Source: Planctomycetaceae bacterium (GTDB lineage Bacteria; Planctomycetota; Planctomycetia; Planctomycetales; Planctomycetaceae). From it: a stretch of DNA of 48,872 nucleotides. The DNA lies in NCBI GenBank assembly GCA_028284885.1, contig JANQQW010000377.1:1-48872 (forward strand). Direction: 5' to 3'. Below the pieces are notes generated by a model that worked only from the letters and a program-made list of their open reading frames with translations, was not told the DNA's origin and searched no databases. This document shows, one piece after another, positions 8,029 through 16,952 of this stretch (its first letter is position 1; every line of letters begins with the position of its first letter). Made by a program: the position numbers and the translations under genes.

Positions 8029-10227
8029 ATGAATCGAATCGCGCGACCCGTCGTCGGTCTCTCGACGTGGCTGCTTCTCGCGGGCAGCCTCGCGTTCGCC
8101 CAGCCCGGGAACCGGGACGAGTCTCCCCTGCTCCGTGAGCCGGAGACGCCCGAGGCGGCGCTGAAGGCGACGATGCTGATGCTCGACATCGGTCGGCCGA
8201 AGCTCGCGCGGCGGTATCTCGCCACGTTCGACGCCCTGATGCCGGACGACGACACGCTGCTCGACCTTCGTGAGAAATACGGCCCGGACACGTTCCTGCG
8301 GCTGTCGAACACGAAGGAACTGCAGCCGCAGTCGATTCGGTTGCTGGAACGGGTGGCCGCCGCCTTCCAGAAGCGTGCACAGGACCCGGCTCGCGTGGAC
8401 GCTCTGATCGCGGGGCTCGCCGGCCCGCCCGCCCAGCAGGCCACGTCGATCGTCTCGATCCGCGACGGCGGGGCCAACGTCGTGCCCCGGCTGTTGCAGG
8501 CGGCGAACGACCCCCGACTCGCCGGCCACCGCGACGCCCTCGTGCTGGCGCTGACCAAGATCGGCAGCGAGGCCGCGGCACCGCTCGAAGCCGGACTGCA
8601 AGCGACCGACCCGGCGCAGCTGACCCTCGCCATCGAAGGGATCGGCTGGATCGGCTCGAAGGAGAACCTCGTCGATCTGTGGTATCCGGCAACGGCCTCC
8701 GGGCAGCCGCCCGCCGTCCGCGAGGCCGCCCGTGCCGCCATCCGGCGAGTGCTCGGCCGGGACGTGGGGGACCAACAGCCGATCTCGACCGACGGAGCCG
8801 TCCGCACGTTGATCGACCGGGCCCGACGCGAGTTCGCCTTGGAGGAACGGCCCACGGCAGGAACGACGGCCGACGTCTGGACATGGTCCGCGGCCCGACG
8901 CGAGGTGAGCCGGACGACGGTCGACTCGGAGTTGGCGGCCCTCAACCGAGCCGTGCGCTACTCGTGGCAGGCCGTTCGGCTCGCACCCGAGTCGTCCGAG
9001 GCCCAGGCCCTGCACGTCGCGGCCCGCGGCGCCTACGACCTGAAGCGGAACGGCTGGTCGAAGGGGCTTCCGACCGGACCCGGAACGGCCCACGACCTCG
9101 CAGCCTCCGTCGGCCCGCAGGTGGTCTCGCAGGCTCTGCAGGTCTCGCTCGACGCCGGGAACTCGCTGGGCAGCATGGCGATGCTCACCGTGCTCGGCCG
9201 CATCGGGCGAACCGACGACCTCTACGCCCGCGGCGAGTCGCGGTCACCCGTCGTGACGGCACTCAACGACGCCGACCCCCGCGTCCGGTTCGCGGCGGCG
9301 AACGCCGTCCTGTCGATGGACCCGAAACGCCCCTTCCCCAGCTCCACGCGTGTGGTCGAGATCCTCGTCCGGACGCTGACGGACGACGGCCAGGGCAGCG
9401 TCGCGCTCGTCGATCCGAACGTGACTCGCGGCCGCACTATGGCGAGCCTGTTCGCCGAACTCGGCTTCGACGTCGCCTCCGCGAACACGGGCCAAGGAGG
9501 CTTCCGCATCGCCAGTTCCCGTGGCGACGTGGAACTCGTCGCCCTGCAGGCCAACGTCGCCCGCTGGGGACTCACGCAGACGATCGCCAACCTGCGGGCG
9601 GACGCCCGGACGAAGGCTCTGCCCATCGTCGTCTACAACGACCCGGAGTTTCCGACGTCGGGCGTGGAGCGGTTGCGGAAACGGTACCAGCCGATCGAGT
9701 TCGTCGACTTCGGCATTCGCGAGGAGCGAGTCCTCGACGCGATCCGTCCGTTCGTGAAGGCCCATCAGTCGCCGATCACGCCGGAGGAGCGAGTCCAGCT
9801 CGTCGAAGCCGCCCTCTACTGGCTGACGCAAATCGCGGACGGGCGCCGGACGGACGTGTACGACATCTCCTCGGCTGAGAACTCTCTGTTCGCGTTGGCA
9901 ACCGACCCCGGCCTGTCCGCCGACGCCATCCTCGTTCTCGGTGCCATTCCGCGCGGCTCGTCCCAGCAGCGGCTCTTCGAGCTGGCAGTCAACTCGAACA
10001 ACGGGACCGAGATTCAGCGACAGGCGGCCGAGGAGCTCAACACGCACATCCAGCGGTTCGGGCTGCTGCTGTCAGGCGACGAGTCGATGCAAGTCGTTCG
10101 CCTGTGGGAGTCTGCGCCCGAGCCTCCACTCGCCTCGGCGCTCGCGAAGGTCGTCGGCACGATGAAGCCCAACGGGCAACTCGTCTCCGATCGGATCTCG
10201 GAGGTTCCGCCGGCGCCACTTCCGTAG
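8029..10227 (+). CDS. Exported HEAT-repeat protein with a degenerate receiver domain
   Basis: A 732-residue protein starting MNRIARPVVG with a signal peptide ending near AFAQ (residue 25). Alpha-helical repeats follow to about residue 250 (for example VVPRLLQAANDPR, DALVLALTKIGSEAAAPLEAGL, TLAIEGIGWIGS) and again at 405-430 (ALNDADPRVRFAAANAVLSM). Residues about 456-575 have the layout of a response-regulator receiver: VALVDPNVTRGRTMASLFAELGFDV, VELVALQANV, LPIVVYND. The phospho-acceptor Asp position is Gln/Ala here, so it cannot be phosphorylated in the usual way. The C-terminus is helical. The ATG at 8029 has GGGAG upstream; an earlier ATG at 7999 would precede the signal peptide by ten residues. 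The function is unknown; it is probably a periplasmic scaffold. Confidence 0.85.
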   Translation: MNRIARPVVGLSTWLLLAGSLAFAQPGNRDESPLLREPETPEAALKATMLMLDIGRPKLARRYLATFDALMPDDDTLLDLREKYGPDTFLRLSNTKELQPQSIRLLERVAAAFQKRAQDPARVDALIAGLAGPPAQQATSIVSIRDGGANVVPRLLQAANDPRLAGHRDALVLALTKIGSEAAAPLEAGLQATDPAQLTLAIEGIGWIGSKENLVDLWYPATASGQPPAVREAARAAIRRVLGRDVGDQQPISTDGAVRTLIDRARREFALEERPTAGTTADVWTWSAARREVSRTTVDSELAALNRAVRYSWQAVRLAPESSEAQALHVAARGAYDLKRNGWSKGLPTGPGTAHDLAASVGPQVVSQALQVSLDAGNSLGSMAMLTVLGRIGRTDDLYARGESRSPVVTALNDADPRVRFAAANAVLSMDPKRPFPSSTRVVEILVRTLTDDGQGSVALVDPNVTRGRTMASLFAELGFDVASANTGQGGFRIASSRGDVELVALQANVARWGLTQTIANLRADARTKALPIVVYNDPEFPTSGVERLRKRYQPIEFVDFGIREERVLDAIRPFVKAHQSPITPEERVQLVEAALYWLTQIADGRRTDVYDISSAENSLFALATDPGLSADAILVLGAIPRGSSQQRLFELAVNSNNGTEIQRQAAEELNTHIQRFGLLLSGDESMQVVRLWESAPEPPLASALAKVVGTMKPNGQLVSDRISEVPPAPLP

Positions 10228-10332
10228 ACGCCCTGCCCTAAGTCTGAGCACAAACTGGCCTGGCGACGTCTTCCTTTCTCAGAATCTGCCAGTCTCCGCG
10301 TCCAACACTCTAGCGTCGCCAAGAATCACGCC

Positions 10333-10338
10333 TACAAT
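10333..10338 (+). promoter_or_regulatory. Candidate -10 box (TACAAT) for the sigma-54 activator gene
   Basis: TACAAT, 44 nt before the GTG start at 10382, within the 154-bp gap that follows the HEAT gene. No good -35 box is visible. Confidence 0.35.
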
Positions 10339-10381
10339 CTAAGCATCAACGCCCAGTTGACGCGTACGTTGAAGGCATGCA

Positions 10382-11428
10382 GTGACGCTGACGGAGTCCG
10401 ATGAGCTTGGGTTCGCGGGGATCATCGGGGAAAGCCCGGCAATGGCCGAGGTCTTCGCCGGGCTCCGCCAAGTCGCCCCCGCCCGCGCCACCGTGCTGCT
10501 CACGGGGGAGACGGGGACGGGGAAGGAGCTCGTCGCCCGGGCCGTCCACGAGCTCAGCCCACGGGCGAGCGGCCCCTACATTCGCGTCAACTGCGGGGCC
10601 CTCAGCGAGAGCCTGCTGGAGAGCGAACTCTTCGGGCACGTGAAGGGTGCGTTCACGTCGGCGATCGAGAACCGGACCGGTCGCTTCGAAGCGGCGCACG
10701 GCGGCACGATCTTCCTCGACGAAATCAACTCGATCAGCCTGTCGCTGCAGGTGAAGCTCCTCCGCGTGCTGCAGGAGCGGGAGTTCGAGCGGGTCGGTGA
10801 CACGAAGACGATCAGCGTCGACTGTCGCATCGTCGCCGCCACCAACCGCGACTTGCTGGACCTGATCGACGAGGGGACGTTCCGCGAGGACCTGTACTAC
10901 CGACTGAACGTTCTGCCGTTGTACCTGCCCTCGCTCGCCGAGCGCCCGGAGGACGTCCCTTTGCTGCTGCGGCACTTCGCGGAACGCTATGCCGTCGCGA
11001 ACGAACGGCCCGTTCCGAAGGTGCCGGACGAGTCCGTCCGGATGCTGCAGAAGTACTCGTGGCCCGGCAACGTCCGCGAGCTGCAGAACTACGTGGAACG
11101 AGCGATCGTGCTGTGCCAGGGGGACACCTTGGACCTCGACCTGTTTCCGCCGCACACGCGGGGACTGTCCCCCGTTCGCGTGGGCCGACAACGGGCCGAG
11201 GGGATCGACGGGCTCTGCCGCGAACTCGTCACGACGGGCATGGTCGAGGCCGGCTCCGCGAACGACCTGCACAGCCGGATCGTCTCCATGGTGGAGAAGG
11301 AGGTCATTGCCCAGGCCCTTCGGACCTGCCAGGGCGTGCAGACGAAGACGGCCACCCGCCTCGGCATCAACCGCAACACGCTCCACAAGAAGATCGAGGA
11401 GTACGGGCTGCAGGACGAAGTTCGGTAG
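10382..11428 (+). CDS. Sigma-54-dependent transcriptional activator lacking an N-terminal sensor
   Basis: A 348-residue protein consisting of an AAA+ sigma-54 interaction domain followed by a Fis-type helix-turn-helix. Visible motifs are Walker A GETGTGKE (42-49), the sigma-54 contact loop GAFTSA (89-94, where the usual sequence is GAFTGA), Walker B TIFLDEI (109-115), the arginine-finger region [13 protein letters not shown] (168-180) and [10 protein letters not shown] (227-236). The HTH is near residues 315-342 ([18 protein letters not shown]). It starts at GTG 10382, only about ten residues before the AAA+ domain, so there is no receiver, GAF or PAS domain and it is presumably controlled by a partner or by its own expression. 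hemX/hemA follow in the same orientation. Confidence 0.93.
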   Translation: MTLTESDELGFAGIIGESPAMAEVFAGLRQVAPARATVLLTGETGTGKELVARAVHELSPRASGPYIRVNCGALSESLLESELFGHVKGAFTSAIENRTGRFEAAHGGTIFLDEINSISLSLQVKLLRVLQEREFERVGDTKTISVDCRIVAATNRDLLDLIDEGTFREDLYYRLNVLPLYLPSLAERPEDVPLLLRHFAERYAVANERPVPKVPDESVRMLQKYSWPGNVRELQNYVERAIVLCQGDTLDLDLFPPHTRGLSPVRVGRQRAEGIDGLCRELVTTGMVEAGSANDLHSRIVSMVEKEVIAQALRTCQGVQTKTATRLGINRNTLHKKIEEYGLQDEVR

Positions 11429-11457
11429 GGGAGATGCGCTGGGCACGCCGTGTCGCA

Positions 11458-11486
11458 TTCACGCTGCCCACCGTGCCGCCTATCAT
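11458..11486 (+). promoter_or_regulatory. Candidate promoter for the hemX-hemA pair
   Basis: TTCACG at 11458-11463 and TATCAT at 11481-11486 are separated by 17 bp, about 66 nt before the GTG at 11553. Four of six -35 bases and five of six -10 bases match consensus. Confidence 0.45.
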
Positions 11487-11552
11487 GTAGTCGGCGGCCT
11501 GTCGGCCGCTCCCCCTGCCTGTGGGGGCGTTGCGACTTCGTCTCGGACGACC

Positions 11553-12434
11553 GTGTTGAACGTCACTCAGTTCTGTTTCCTCGCCAGCTACATCGTCGTG
11601 TTCGCGCTCGAGCTGACGCGGTGGTTGAAGCGTGCCTCGATCAGCCGAGTGGTGATGCTGCTCTTCGGCGTCGCCGGGCTCGCAGCACACACGTTCTACC
11701 TGTTCAACCGGGCGGGGCAGACCTCGCTGCCGCCGCTGCTCAGTTCGATGCACGACTGGATGCTGGTGCTGGCCTGGGTCGCGGTCGTGGTCTACCTGTT
11801 CGTCACCAGCCTCGACAGGGACATCGCGCTCGGGGCGTTCGTCCTGCCGGTCGTGCTGGTGCTCGTGGTGGTGGCCCGGTTCGCCGGTGACGACGCCACC
11901 GCGATCGAGGGGGTCCTGCTGCGGCGTTGGAAGATGCTGCACACGGGCCTGTTGGTCTTCGGAATTCTGGCCGTGCTCTGCGGCTTCGTCCTCAGCCTGA
12001 TGTACCTCGTGCAGCACCGCCGGCTGAAGCAGAAGCAGCAGTTCTCGCAGGGGCTGTCGCTCCCCAGCCTCGAGGAGCTCGCCCGCTGGAATCGCTGGGC
12101 CGTGATCGCATCGGTCCCGCTGCTCGTGTTGGGGATGCTCGTCGGCGTGCGGCTGGTCTACCTCAACGACCACTCCCTCGCCGAGGTTTTCGCCGAGCCG
12201 ATGGTCGTGGTGAACTCCGTCGTCCAGCTCGGCATGGTCGGCCTGCTCGCCTGGCTGCTCGCCACCCAGCGGCCCACCGGCAAGCAGGTCGCGTGGCTCA
12301 CGTTGTTCGCCTTCGGCTTCATGCTGGTGATCTTCGTCGGATTCGCCCTCGTCAGCGGCGGGACGCACGGTCGCCCGCCGACGTCGGAGACGACCGCTCT
12401 CCTCCTCGACTGCGTTGGGGGACGCTCGACGTGA
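11553..12434 (+). CDS. hemX: HemX/CcsA-like integral membrane protein (cytochrome c assembly family)
   Basis: A 293-residue protein with about eight transmembrane helices (for example TQFCFLASYIVVFALELTRWL, ISRVVMLLFGVAGLAAHTFYLF, WMLVLAWVAVVVYLFV, LGAFVLPVVLVLVVVARF, a helix beginning GLLVFGILAVLCGFVLSLMY). This is the layout of the cytochrome c assembly/HemX family encoded next to hemA in many bacteria. Conserved features include the SMHDWM stretch and the YLVQHRRLKQKQ loop. The start is GTG 11553, or TTG at 11556; neither has a strong Shine-Dalgarno. The stop overlaps the hemA start by 4 nt (GTGA), indicating translational coupling. In known cases the protein influences glutamyl-tRNA reductase level or haem handling; the role here is inferred from family and position. 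Confidence 0.8.
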   Translation: MLNVTQFCFLASYIVVFALELTRWLKRASISRVVMLLFGVAGLAAHTFYLFNRAGQTSLPPLLSSMHDWMLVLAWVAVVVYLFVTSLDRDIALGAFVLPVVLVLVVVARFAGDDATAIEGVLLRRWKMLHTGLLVFGILAVLCGFVLSLMYLVQHRRLKQKQQFSQGLSLPSLEELARWNRWAVIASVPLLVLGMLVGVRLVYLNDHSLAEVFAEPMVVVNSVVQLGMVGLLAWLLATQRPTGKQVAWLTLFAFGFMLVIFVGFALVSGGTHGRPPTSETTALLLDCVGGRST

Positions 12435-13711
12435 TCGTGCAGGTCGTGAGCTGCAACCACCGGAGCACCGGCCTCGACGTCCGCGAACGGCTCGCGTTCT
12501 CGTCCGAGGACGAGCTCGTCCGCGCTCACGCGGAACTCCGGTCGCGGTTTCCGTCGACGGAGTTCGTGTTGCTCTCCACGTGCAACCGCGTCGAGGTCTA
12601 CGCGGCCCACGCCGACGCCGACCCACCGCCGTCGAACGGGGAGCTCGCCCGCTTCCTCTCCGAGTTCCACGACGTCCCGCTCGACGACTTCGTCGACGTT
12701 CTCTGCGAACAGTCCGGCGAGGAGGCGGTCAAGCACTTGTTCGAGGTCGTCTGCAGCCTCGACAGCATGGTGCTCGGCGAGCCGCAGATCGTGAAGCAGG
12801 TGAAGGAGGCGTACGGGCTCGCCGTCGATCAGGAGTCGTGCGGCGTGCTGACGAACATGTTGTTCCAGCAGGCCCTCAAGGTCTCCGCTCGCGTCCGCAG
12901 CGAGACGAGTCTGGTCGAGGGTCGAGTCTCGATCGCGAGCGTCGCGGTCGGCGAGTTCGGGAAGAGCATCTTCGACCACTTCGCGGGCCGCACGGTCCTC
13001 GTCATCGGAGCGGGCGAGATGGCGGAGGAGACGTTGCGGTACCTCGTCGACGAGGGAGCGAGCGACGTCGTCGTGGTGAACCGCAGCCCGGAGAACGCCG
13101 CCCGGCTCGCCGCCGCCTGGGGCGGCCGAACCGTTCCGTTCGAGCAGCTCGACGCGGCCCTGGCCCAGGCCGACGTCGTCGTCAGCACCACGGGGGCGGC
13201 CGAGCCGATCGTCACCGCGGAGCGGTTCCGTGCGGTCCGGCGGGGGCAGGAGAAGCGTCCCGTCTTCGTCCTCGACCTCGGGGCCCCGCGGGACTTCGAG
13301 CCCGAGGCCGGGCGGGTGGACGACAACGTCTTTCTGTACGACATCGACGACCTCGAGGCGACCTGCGAGCGGAACCGCAAGGCCCGCGTCGAGGAGATCG
13401 AGAAGGCCCGCCACATCGTCGAGGAGGAGGCCCAGCGGTTCCTGCACGACGTCTACCACCAGGCGACCGGCCCCGTCGTCAAGCGGCTCCGCGAGGAGTG
13501 GCACGACATCAAGGACCGCGAACTGCAGCAGCTGTTCAAACGGCTCGAACACGTCGACGAGTCCGAGCGTCAGGCGATCGAGCGGACGGTCGACCGCATC
13601 GTCAACAAGCTGCTACACCCGCCGCTCCAGACCCTGCGGAACGAGGCGAAGGAGGGGACGCCTCACGGCCTGCTCCACGCCCTCAAACAACTCTTCCACC
13701 TCGGCGAGTGA
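12431..13711 (+). CDS. hemA: Glutamyl-tRNA reductase
   Basis: A 426-residue enzyme that reduces glutamyl-tRNA(Glu) to glutamate-1-semialdehyde with NADPH, the first committed step of C5-pathway tetrapyrrole synthesis. The N-terminal CNHRSTGLDVRERLAF, the active-site motif LLSTCNRVEVYA (nucleophile Cys51) and VLGEPQIVKQVKEAYGLA are intact. So are the NADPH-binding VIGAGEMAEETLRYLV (about residue 195) and the C-terminal helical dimerisation domain. The GTG at 12431 overlaps the upstream hemX stop. The length is normal. hemL and hemB are not in the window. Confidence 0.97.
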   Translation: MIVQVVSCNHRSTGLDVRERLAFSSEDELVRAHAELRSRFPSTEFVLLSTCNRVEVYAAHADADPPPSNGELARFLSEFHDVPLDDFVDVLCEQSGEEAVKHLFEVVCSLDSMVLGEPQIVKQVKEAYGLAVDQESCGVLTNMLFQQALKVSARVRSETSLVEGRVSIASVAVGEFGKSIFDHFAGRTVLVIGAGEMAEETLRYLVDEGASDVVVVNRSPENAARLAAAWGGRTVPFEQLDAALAQADVVVSTTGAAEPIVTAERFRAVRRGQEKRPVFVLDLGAPRDFEPEAGRVDDNVFLYDIDDLEATCERNRKARVEEIEKARHIVEEEAQRFLHDVYHQATGPVVKRLREEWHDIKDRELQQLFKRLEHVDESERQAIERTVDRIVNKLLHPPLQTLRNEAKEGTPHGLLHALKQLFHLGE

Positions 13712-13765
13712 GCTGCCAGACTCTCGTCGGACCTGCTGCCGTCACTCGTCGAACGGAGAAGCACC

Positions 13766-14218
13766 GTGAAGAACGCCGCCCCCTTCGTCCCGGCCCTGCT
13801 CCTCGTAACCTGCGGGTGCCTGTTCGGCGAGGTGGGCAGCTCGGACTCCGGCGACAGCGTCCCCGTCGAGGACCGACCCGAGTTCAGCAGGACCGAGAGC
13901 GGGCTCCAGTACCGCGTGTTGCGGGAGGGGAACGGGACCCACCCGACGCCGAACTCGACGGTCACCGTCCACTACAAGGGCTGGCTCGACGACGGCTCGG
14001 TCTTCGACAGCTCCTACCAGCGCGGCCGGCCCGCCACGTTCCCGCTCAGCCGCGTGGTGAAGGGGTGGACCGAGGGGATGCAACTCGTCTCCGAGACCGG
14101 CCAGATCGAACTCGTCGTGCCGCCGGAGCTCGGCTACGGCCCGGGCGGGATGCCCGGAGCCATCCCGCCGAACGCGACGCTGCACTTCGAGATCGAGCTG
14201 ATCGAAGTACGACCGTAG
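13766..14218 (+). CDS. FKBP-type peptidyl-prolyl isomerase, lipoprotein
   Basis: A 150-residue protein with a lipoprotein-like signal (MKNAAPFVPALLLVTCGCLFG; acylation at Cys16 or Cys18) and a single FKBP domain from about residue 45. SGLQYRVLREGNG, TVTVHYKGWLDDGSVFDSSYQRG, VVKGWTEGMQLV, VPPELGYGPGGMPGAIPPNATLHFEIELIEV carry the conserved active-site aromatic and Ile/Pro residues. It would catalyse prolyl cis-trans isomerisation of exported proteins at the cell envelope. The GTG at 13766 has GGAG about 8 nt upstream. The gene follows hemA after 54 bp and may be cotranscribed. It converges with the lipoprotein gene at 14252. Confidence 0.93.
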   Translation: MKNAAPFVPALLLVTCGCLFGEVGSSDSGDSVPVEDRPEFSRTESGLQYRVLREGNGTHPTPNSTVTVHYKGWLDDGSVFDSSYQRGRPATFPLSRVVKGWTEGMQLVSETGQIELVVPPELGYGPGGMPGAIPPNATLHFEIELIEVRP

Positions 14219-14221
14219 CGA

Positions 14222-14246
14222 ACCGAGTTGCGGACGCGGTCTCGGT
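14222..14246. terminator. Possible bidirectional terminator hairpin
   Basis: ACCGAG at 14222-14227 pairs with CTCGGT at 14241-14246 around a 13-nt loop, in the 33-bp gap between two convergent stops. The stem is short and has no U tract, so confidence is low. Confidence 0.3.
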
Positions 14247-14251
14247 CCGTG

Positions 14252-14683
14252 TCACGGCGAGGCCGGGACGTTCCCCTTCCCGGAGTCCAGCTCGAACGGC
14301 ACGTCGTTGTCGCCCGGTTCCACCGTCACGCTCAGTTCGGTCTTCGTGTTGTAGACGTCGGGGACCTGCTCGGCCTGCGTGACGACCACGTCGCCTTGGG
14401 CGTTCTCGCCCAGAGCGCGGCTGGTGATGCGAACCGTGTGCTGACCGATCTTGGCCCCCTTCGCGTCCGGCGAGTACTCGAGTTCGTACTCGCCCTGCGA
14501 GTTGGTCACGCCGTACGACGGACGGCCCGATTCGGGCTGGAACTCGACCTTCGCGTTCGCCAACGGGCTCCCGTCGAGGGTGATCGTCCCGGAGACGGTG
14601 CCCAAGTCGGGTTGGTCGGCGGGCGTCCCCGAGCAACCAACGGCCAGGCAGAGCAGCAGACAGGTCGCCGTCGTTCTCCGCAT
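14252..14683 (-). CDS. Small lipoprotein with a carboxypeptidase-regulatory-like domain
   Basis: A 143-residue protein. The signal peptide MRRTTATCLLLCLAVGCSG has its lipobox Cys at residue 17. A beta-sandwich follows: TVSGTITLDGSPLANAKVEFQPES...GVTNSQGEYELEY...KIGQHTVRITSR. This is the pattern of the carboxypeptidase regulatory-like/transthyretin-like fold found in the small planctomycete lipoproteins encoded next to DUF1559 genes. The ATG at 14683 is used because it gives the signal peptide directly. It lies 35 bp downstream of the DUF1559 gene on the same strand, so the two probably form one operon. It is likely surface-exposed or periplasmic; partner unknown. Confidence 0.88.
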   Translation of the reverse strand: MRRTTATCLLLCLAVGCSGTPADQPDLGTVSGTITLDGSPLANAKVEFQPESGRPSYGVTNSQGEYELEYSPDAKGAKIGQHTVRITSRALGENAQGDVVVTQAEQVPDVYNTKTELSVTVEPGDNDVPFELDSGKGNVPASP

Positions 14684-14718
14684 GGGAGCACTCCGTGTCG
14701 AAGTCAGTTGCCGGCCGG

Positions 14719-15708
14719 TCACGGCGTCTGGACGACTTGGCCGTCGTTCATCAGGCCGAGCCGTTGGAAGGCACCGAGATTCGCGAGGTTGAAGGTGCCG
14801 TTCTCGGGCGGGTTGTTGTCACCGACGTTGGCGTTGCTGTTGCTGAAGTCGATGTTCTCGCTGACGAAGCGAACCGCCCCGTCGGCGAACAGGAACTGCA
14901 CGCCGCCCGTGTGGGCACTGCTGAAACCCTCGTTGCAGGCGTTGTTGCCCGTCGCCTGCGGCATGTCGATCGGAAGGCTGACACGGCCGAGGACGTAGTT
15001 GATGCCGCGAGGGCCGGGACCACCGTCGTTCCGGACGCCGGCCCAGACGCCGGACGAGCAGCGAAAGTGACGTTCCCCGACCATCATCGTGTTGCTGGTG
15101 CCGTCCGTGATGTCGCGAATCTTGGTGTCACTGTTGCGTGCGAAGATCGTCCCCGGGTTGTCGATGAGGTCGAGCGAGACGTAAGGCCCGAGGCCGATGT
15201 AGTTGGTGGTGCCGCCGAAGAAGTTGCTGCCGCTGAATCCGGACCCGTCGAAGTCGAAGGTCTGAGGCGTTCCCTCCACGGTGTCACCGGTGGTGTCCGA
15301 CGGGCAGCGGTACGACGTGATCGACTGCTGGACGAGTGCGGGAGCGTTCAGCAGGACGTTGTTGAGGGTCCGCCCGTTCACGTCGAGTTGCTCGAACAGG
15401 TTCGACTGCTCCATCTGCGGCAGGATCATCACCGGCCAACCCCATTGCTGCGGACCGGTGGGCGGGTTGGCGTCGTTCGTCTGGGCGACGCACCCCATCG
15501 GAAAGCTGCCGTAGGTACTGTGGTAGTTGTGGAGGGCGGTCCCGATCTGCTTGAGGTTGCTCTTGCAGGAGGAACGGCGGGCCGCCTCGCGGGCTTGCTG
15601 GACGGCCGGTAGCAGCAAGGCGATCAAGATCGCGATGATCGCGATCACCACGAGTAGTTCGATCAACGTGAAACCCTGCCTCGAGGGTCGTCTGTGGAGT
15701 CGCGACAC
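14719..15708 (-). CDS. DUF1559 pseudopilin-like protein
   Basis: A 329-residue protein with a type IV pilin-like N-terminus: a short basic leader, then [23 protein letters not shown], where cleavage before Phe and N-methylation are expected. It continues with [22 protein letters not shown], the diagnostic DUF1559 sequence. The C-terminal hallmarks SNTMMVGER and [10 protein letters not shown] are present. Planctomycetes carry dozens of such proteins; they may be minor pseudopilins or surface proteins. The GTG at 15708 is chosen because it sits 5 nt after a strong CAGGAGG and 14 residues before the pilin motif; the open frame continues upstream. It is followed by the lipoprotein gene. Confidence 0.95.
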   Translation of the reverse strand: MSRLHRRPSRQGFTLIELLVVIAIIAILIALLLPAVQQAREAARRSSCKSNLKQIGTALHNYHSTYGSFPMGCVAQTNDANPPTGPQQWGWPVMILPQMEQSNLFEQLDVNGRTLNNVLLNAPALVQQSITSYRCPSDTTGDTVEGTPQTFDFDGSGFSGSNFFGGTTNYIGLGPYVSLDLIDNPGTIFARNSDTKIRDITDGTSNTMMVGERHFRCSSGVWAGVRNDGGPGPRGINYVLGRVSLPIDMPQATGNNACNEGFSSAHTGGVQFLFADGAVRFVSENIDFSNSNANVGDNNPPENGTFNLANLGAFQRLGLMNDGQVVQTP

Positions 15709-15713
15709 GAGAA

Positions 15714-15720
15714 CCTCCTG
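15714..15720 (-). promoter_or_regulatory. Strong Shine-Dalgarno deciding the DUF1559 GTG start
   Basis: CAGGAGG on the minus strand, 5 nt before the GTG at 15708. It rules out the longer upstream in-frame start. Confidence 0.7.
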
Positions 15721-15740
15721 CGAGAAACGAGAACGTCTCA

Positions 15741-15770
15741 ACACTATGGGGGGAACCCCTTGCCCGTCAA
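15741..15770 (-). promoter_or_regulatory. Promoter of the DUF1559 operon
   Basis: On the minus strand TTGACG (15770-15765) and TAGTGT (15746-15741) are separated by 18 bp, with the -10 box 33 nt before the GTG. This is the best -35/-10 pair in the window. Confidence 0.5.
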
Positions 15771-15862
15771 TCGCGCTTCGCGAAGCGACCGAGCGAGCGG
15801 ATGAACCGGAACGCCTCGTTGTCCGTCTCTTCCTGCAGGGCCGACGACTCTGGGAGTGCAAG

Positions 15863-16855
15863 ATGCTGCTTTGGACCGAACGACCGACGATCGAGCTGGA
15901 CGGGGACCTTCCGGTTCAGTCGCGATTCCGAGACGTGTCCGACGACGCCGTTGCTGGGGCGCGTCGTCTGCTCGCTTCGATTCGTGAACAGTTGACGCCG
16001 CAGCTCGGTTGGCTCGCGAACGCGATCCGCCTGCGAACCGGGGGCCGGTTCCAGTCCGAAATGCAGGCTCTCGCCGAGATGGCCGAGGTCTCGTGGCAGG
16101 AGATCGCCGCGGCGAACGTCTCCTACGACCTGACCCTCGCCGTCGGGTGCTCGACCGTCGCGCTGGAGTCGGGCGACGGCCCCGTTCTCGCCCGCAACAT
16201 GGACTGGTGGCCCGAGGATCTGCTCGCCCGGTCGAGCTGCCTGATGCGGACCAGCGAAGGGGGCCGGTTTCGGTACGCACAGGCGGGATGGCCGGGGGCG
16301 GTCGGCGTGGTGACCGGGCTGTCCGCCCAGGGCTTCGCCATCGCCCTGAACGCCGTCGACGGACCGGAGAGCCGCGACCTCGCCGGCTACCCGGTGCTGC
16401 TCCACATTCGCCGTGTGCTGGAGGACGCCGCCGACTTCGCCGAGGCCGTCGAACTGCTCCGTTCCACTCGACTCGTCACCTCGGCCCTGTTCACCGTCGT
16501 CGGGACGGAGAACGACGAGCGGGTCGTCGTCGAACGATCGACTCGTCGTGCCGAGTTGCGGTGGGGCGAGCCGGGCCAGCCGCTCGCGGCCACCAACCAC
16601 TACCGGCGCCTGTTCCGTGAACCCGAGCCGAACTCGGTCGATGAGCTCTTCGGCTCGTCCTGCACCCGTTTCGACAAACTCGTGCAGTCCTTCGCCGACG
16701 AACACGCCGAAGACCACCTGCCGGACGACCGCCTGCTGTATGCGCTGACCGACCCTGACGTCATTCTCGGCATCACGGCCCAGCACGTCGTTGCCCGACC
16801 ACGACTCTCGTCGATCCGACTGTTCGTACCGACGAGGTTCGTCCAGTCGGCGTAG
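15863..16855 (+). CDS. Ntn-hydrolase-like protein of the acid ceramidase/NAAA/C45 type
   Basis: A 330-residue protein. The central region reads [33 protein letters not shown], matching the layout of acid ceramidase-, NAAA- and C45-type Ntn hydrolases. In these a Cys nucleophile (here Cys96) is exposed by processing and is followed by an Arg and an N-(M/L)-D motif (Arg111, Asp114). A later ATNHYRR segment would supply the oxyanion/Asn residue. No signal peptide is visible, so it is probably cytoplasmic unless processed otherwise. The ATG at 15863 has GGGAG upstream. Substrate unknown; the family hydrolyses amide bonds in N-acyl lipids or beta-lactam-like compounds. It is divergent from the DUF1559 gene. 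Confidence 0.75.
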   Translation: MLLWTERPTIELDGDLPVQSRFRDVSDDAVAGARRLLASIREQLTPQLGWLANAIRLRTGGRFQSEMQALAEMAEVSWQEIAAANVSYDLTLAVGCSTVALESGDGPVLARNMDWWPEDLLARSSCLMRTSEGGRFRYAQAGWPGAVGVVTGLSAQGFAIALNAVDGPESRDLAGYPVLLHIRRVLEDAADFAEAVELLRSTRLVTSALFTVVGTENDERVVVERSTRRAELRWGEPGQPLAATNHYRRLFREPEPNSVDELFGSSCTRFDKLVQSFADEHAEDHLPDDRLLYALTDPDVILGITAQHVVARPRLSSIRLFVPTRFVQSA

Positions 16856-16911
16856 ACTCTTCACGCGGCAAAGCCGTCCCACGACGATGTCTCTCGGGAA
16901 GTACGGTCGGG

Positions 16912-16917
16912 TAGACT
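16912..16917 (+). promoter_or_regulatory. Candidate -10 box (TAGACT) for the PQQ-like gene
   Basis: The box begins 41 nt before the ATG at 16953, the same distance as the TAGACT at 32016 from its gene. No good -35 box is seen. Confidence 0.35.
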
Positions 16918-16952
16918 GCACTCGTTCGATCCCGTCTTCGTACGCGAGAACC

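Noticed and set aside
15527..15862. N-terminal extension of the Ntn-hydrolase gene to 15527
   Set aside because: It would overlap the divergent DUF1559 start and promoter and has no domain. The ATG at 15863 has a good Shine-Dalgarno.
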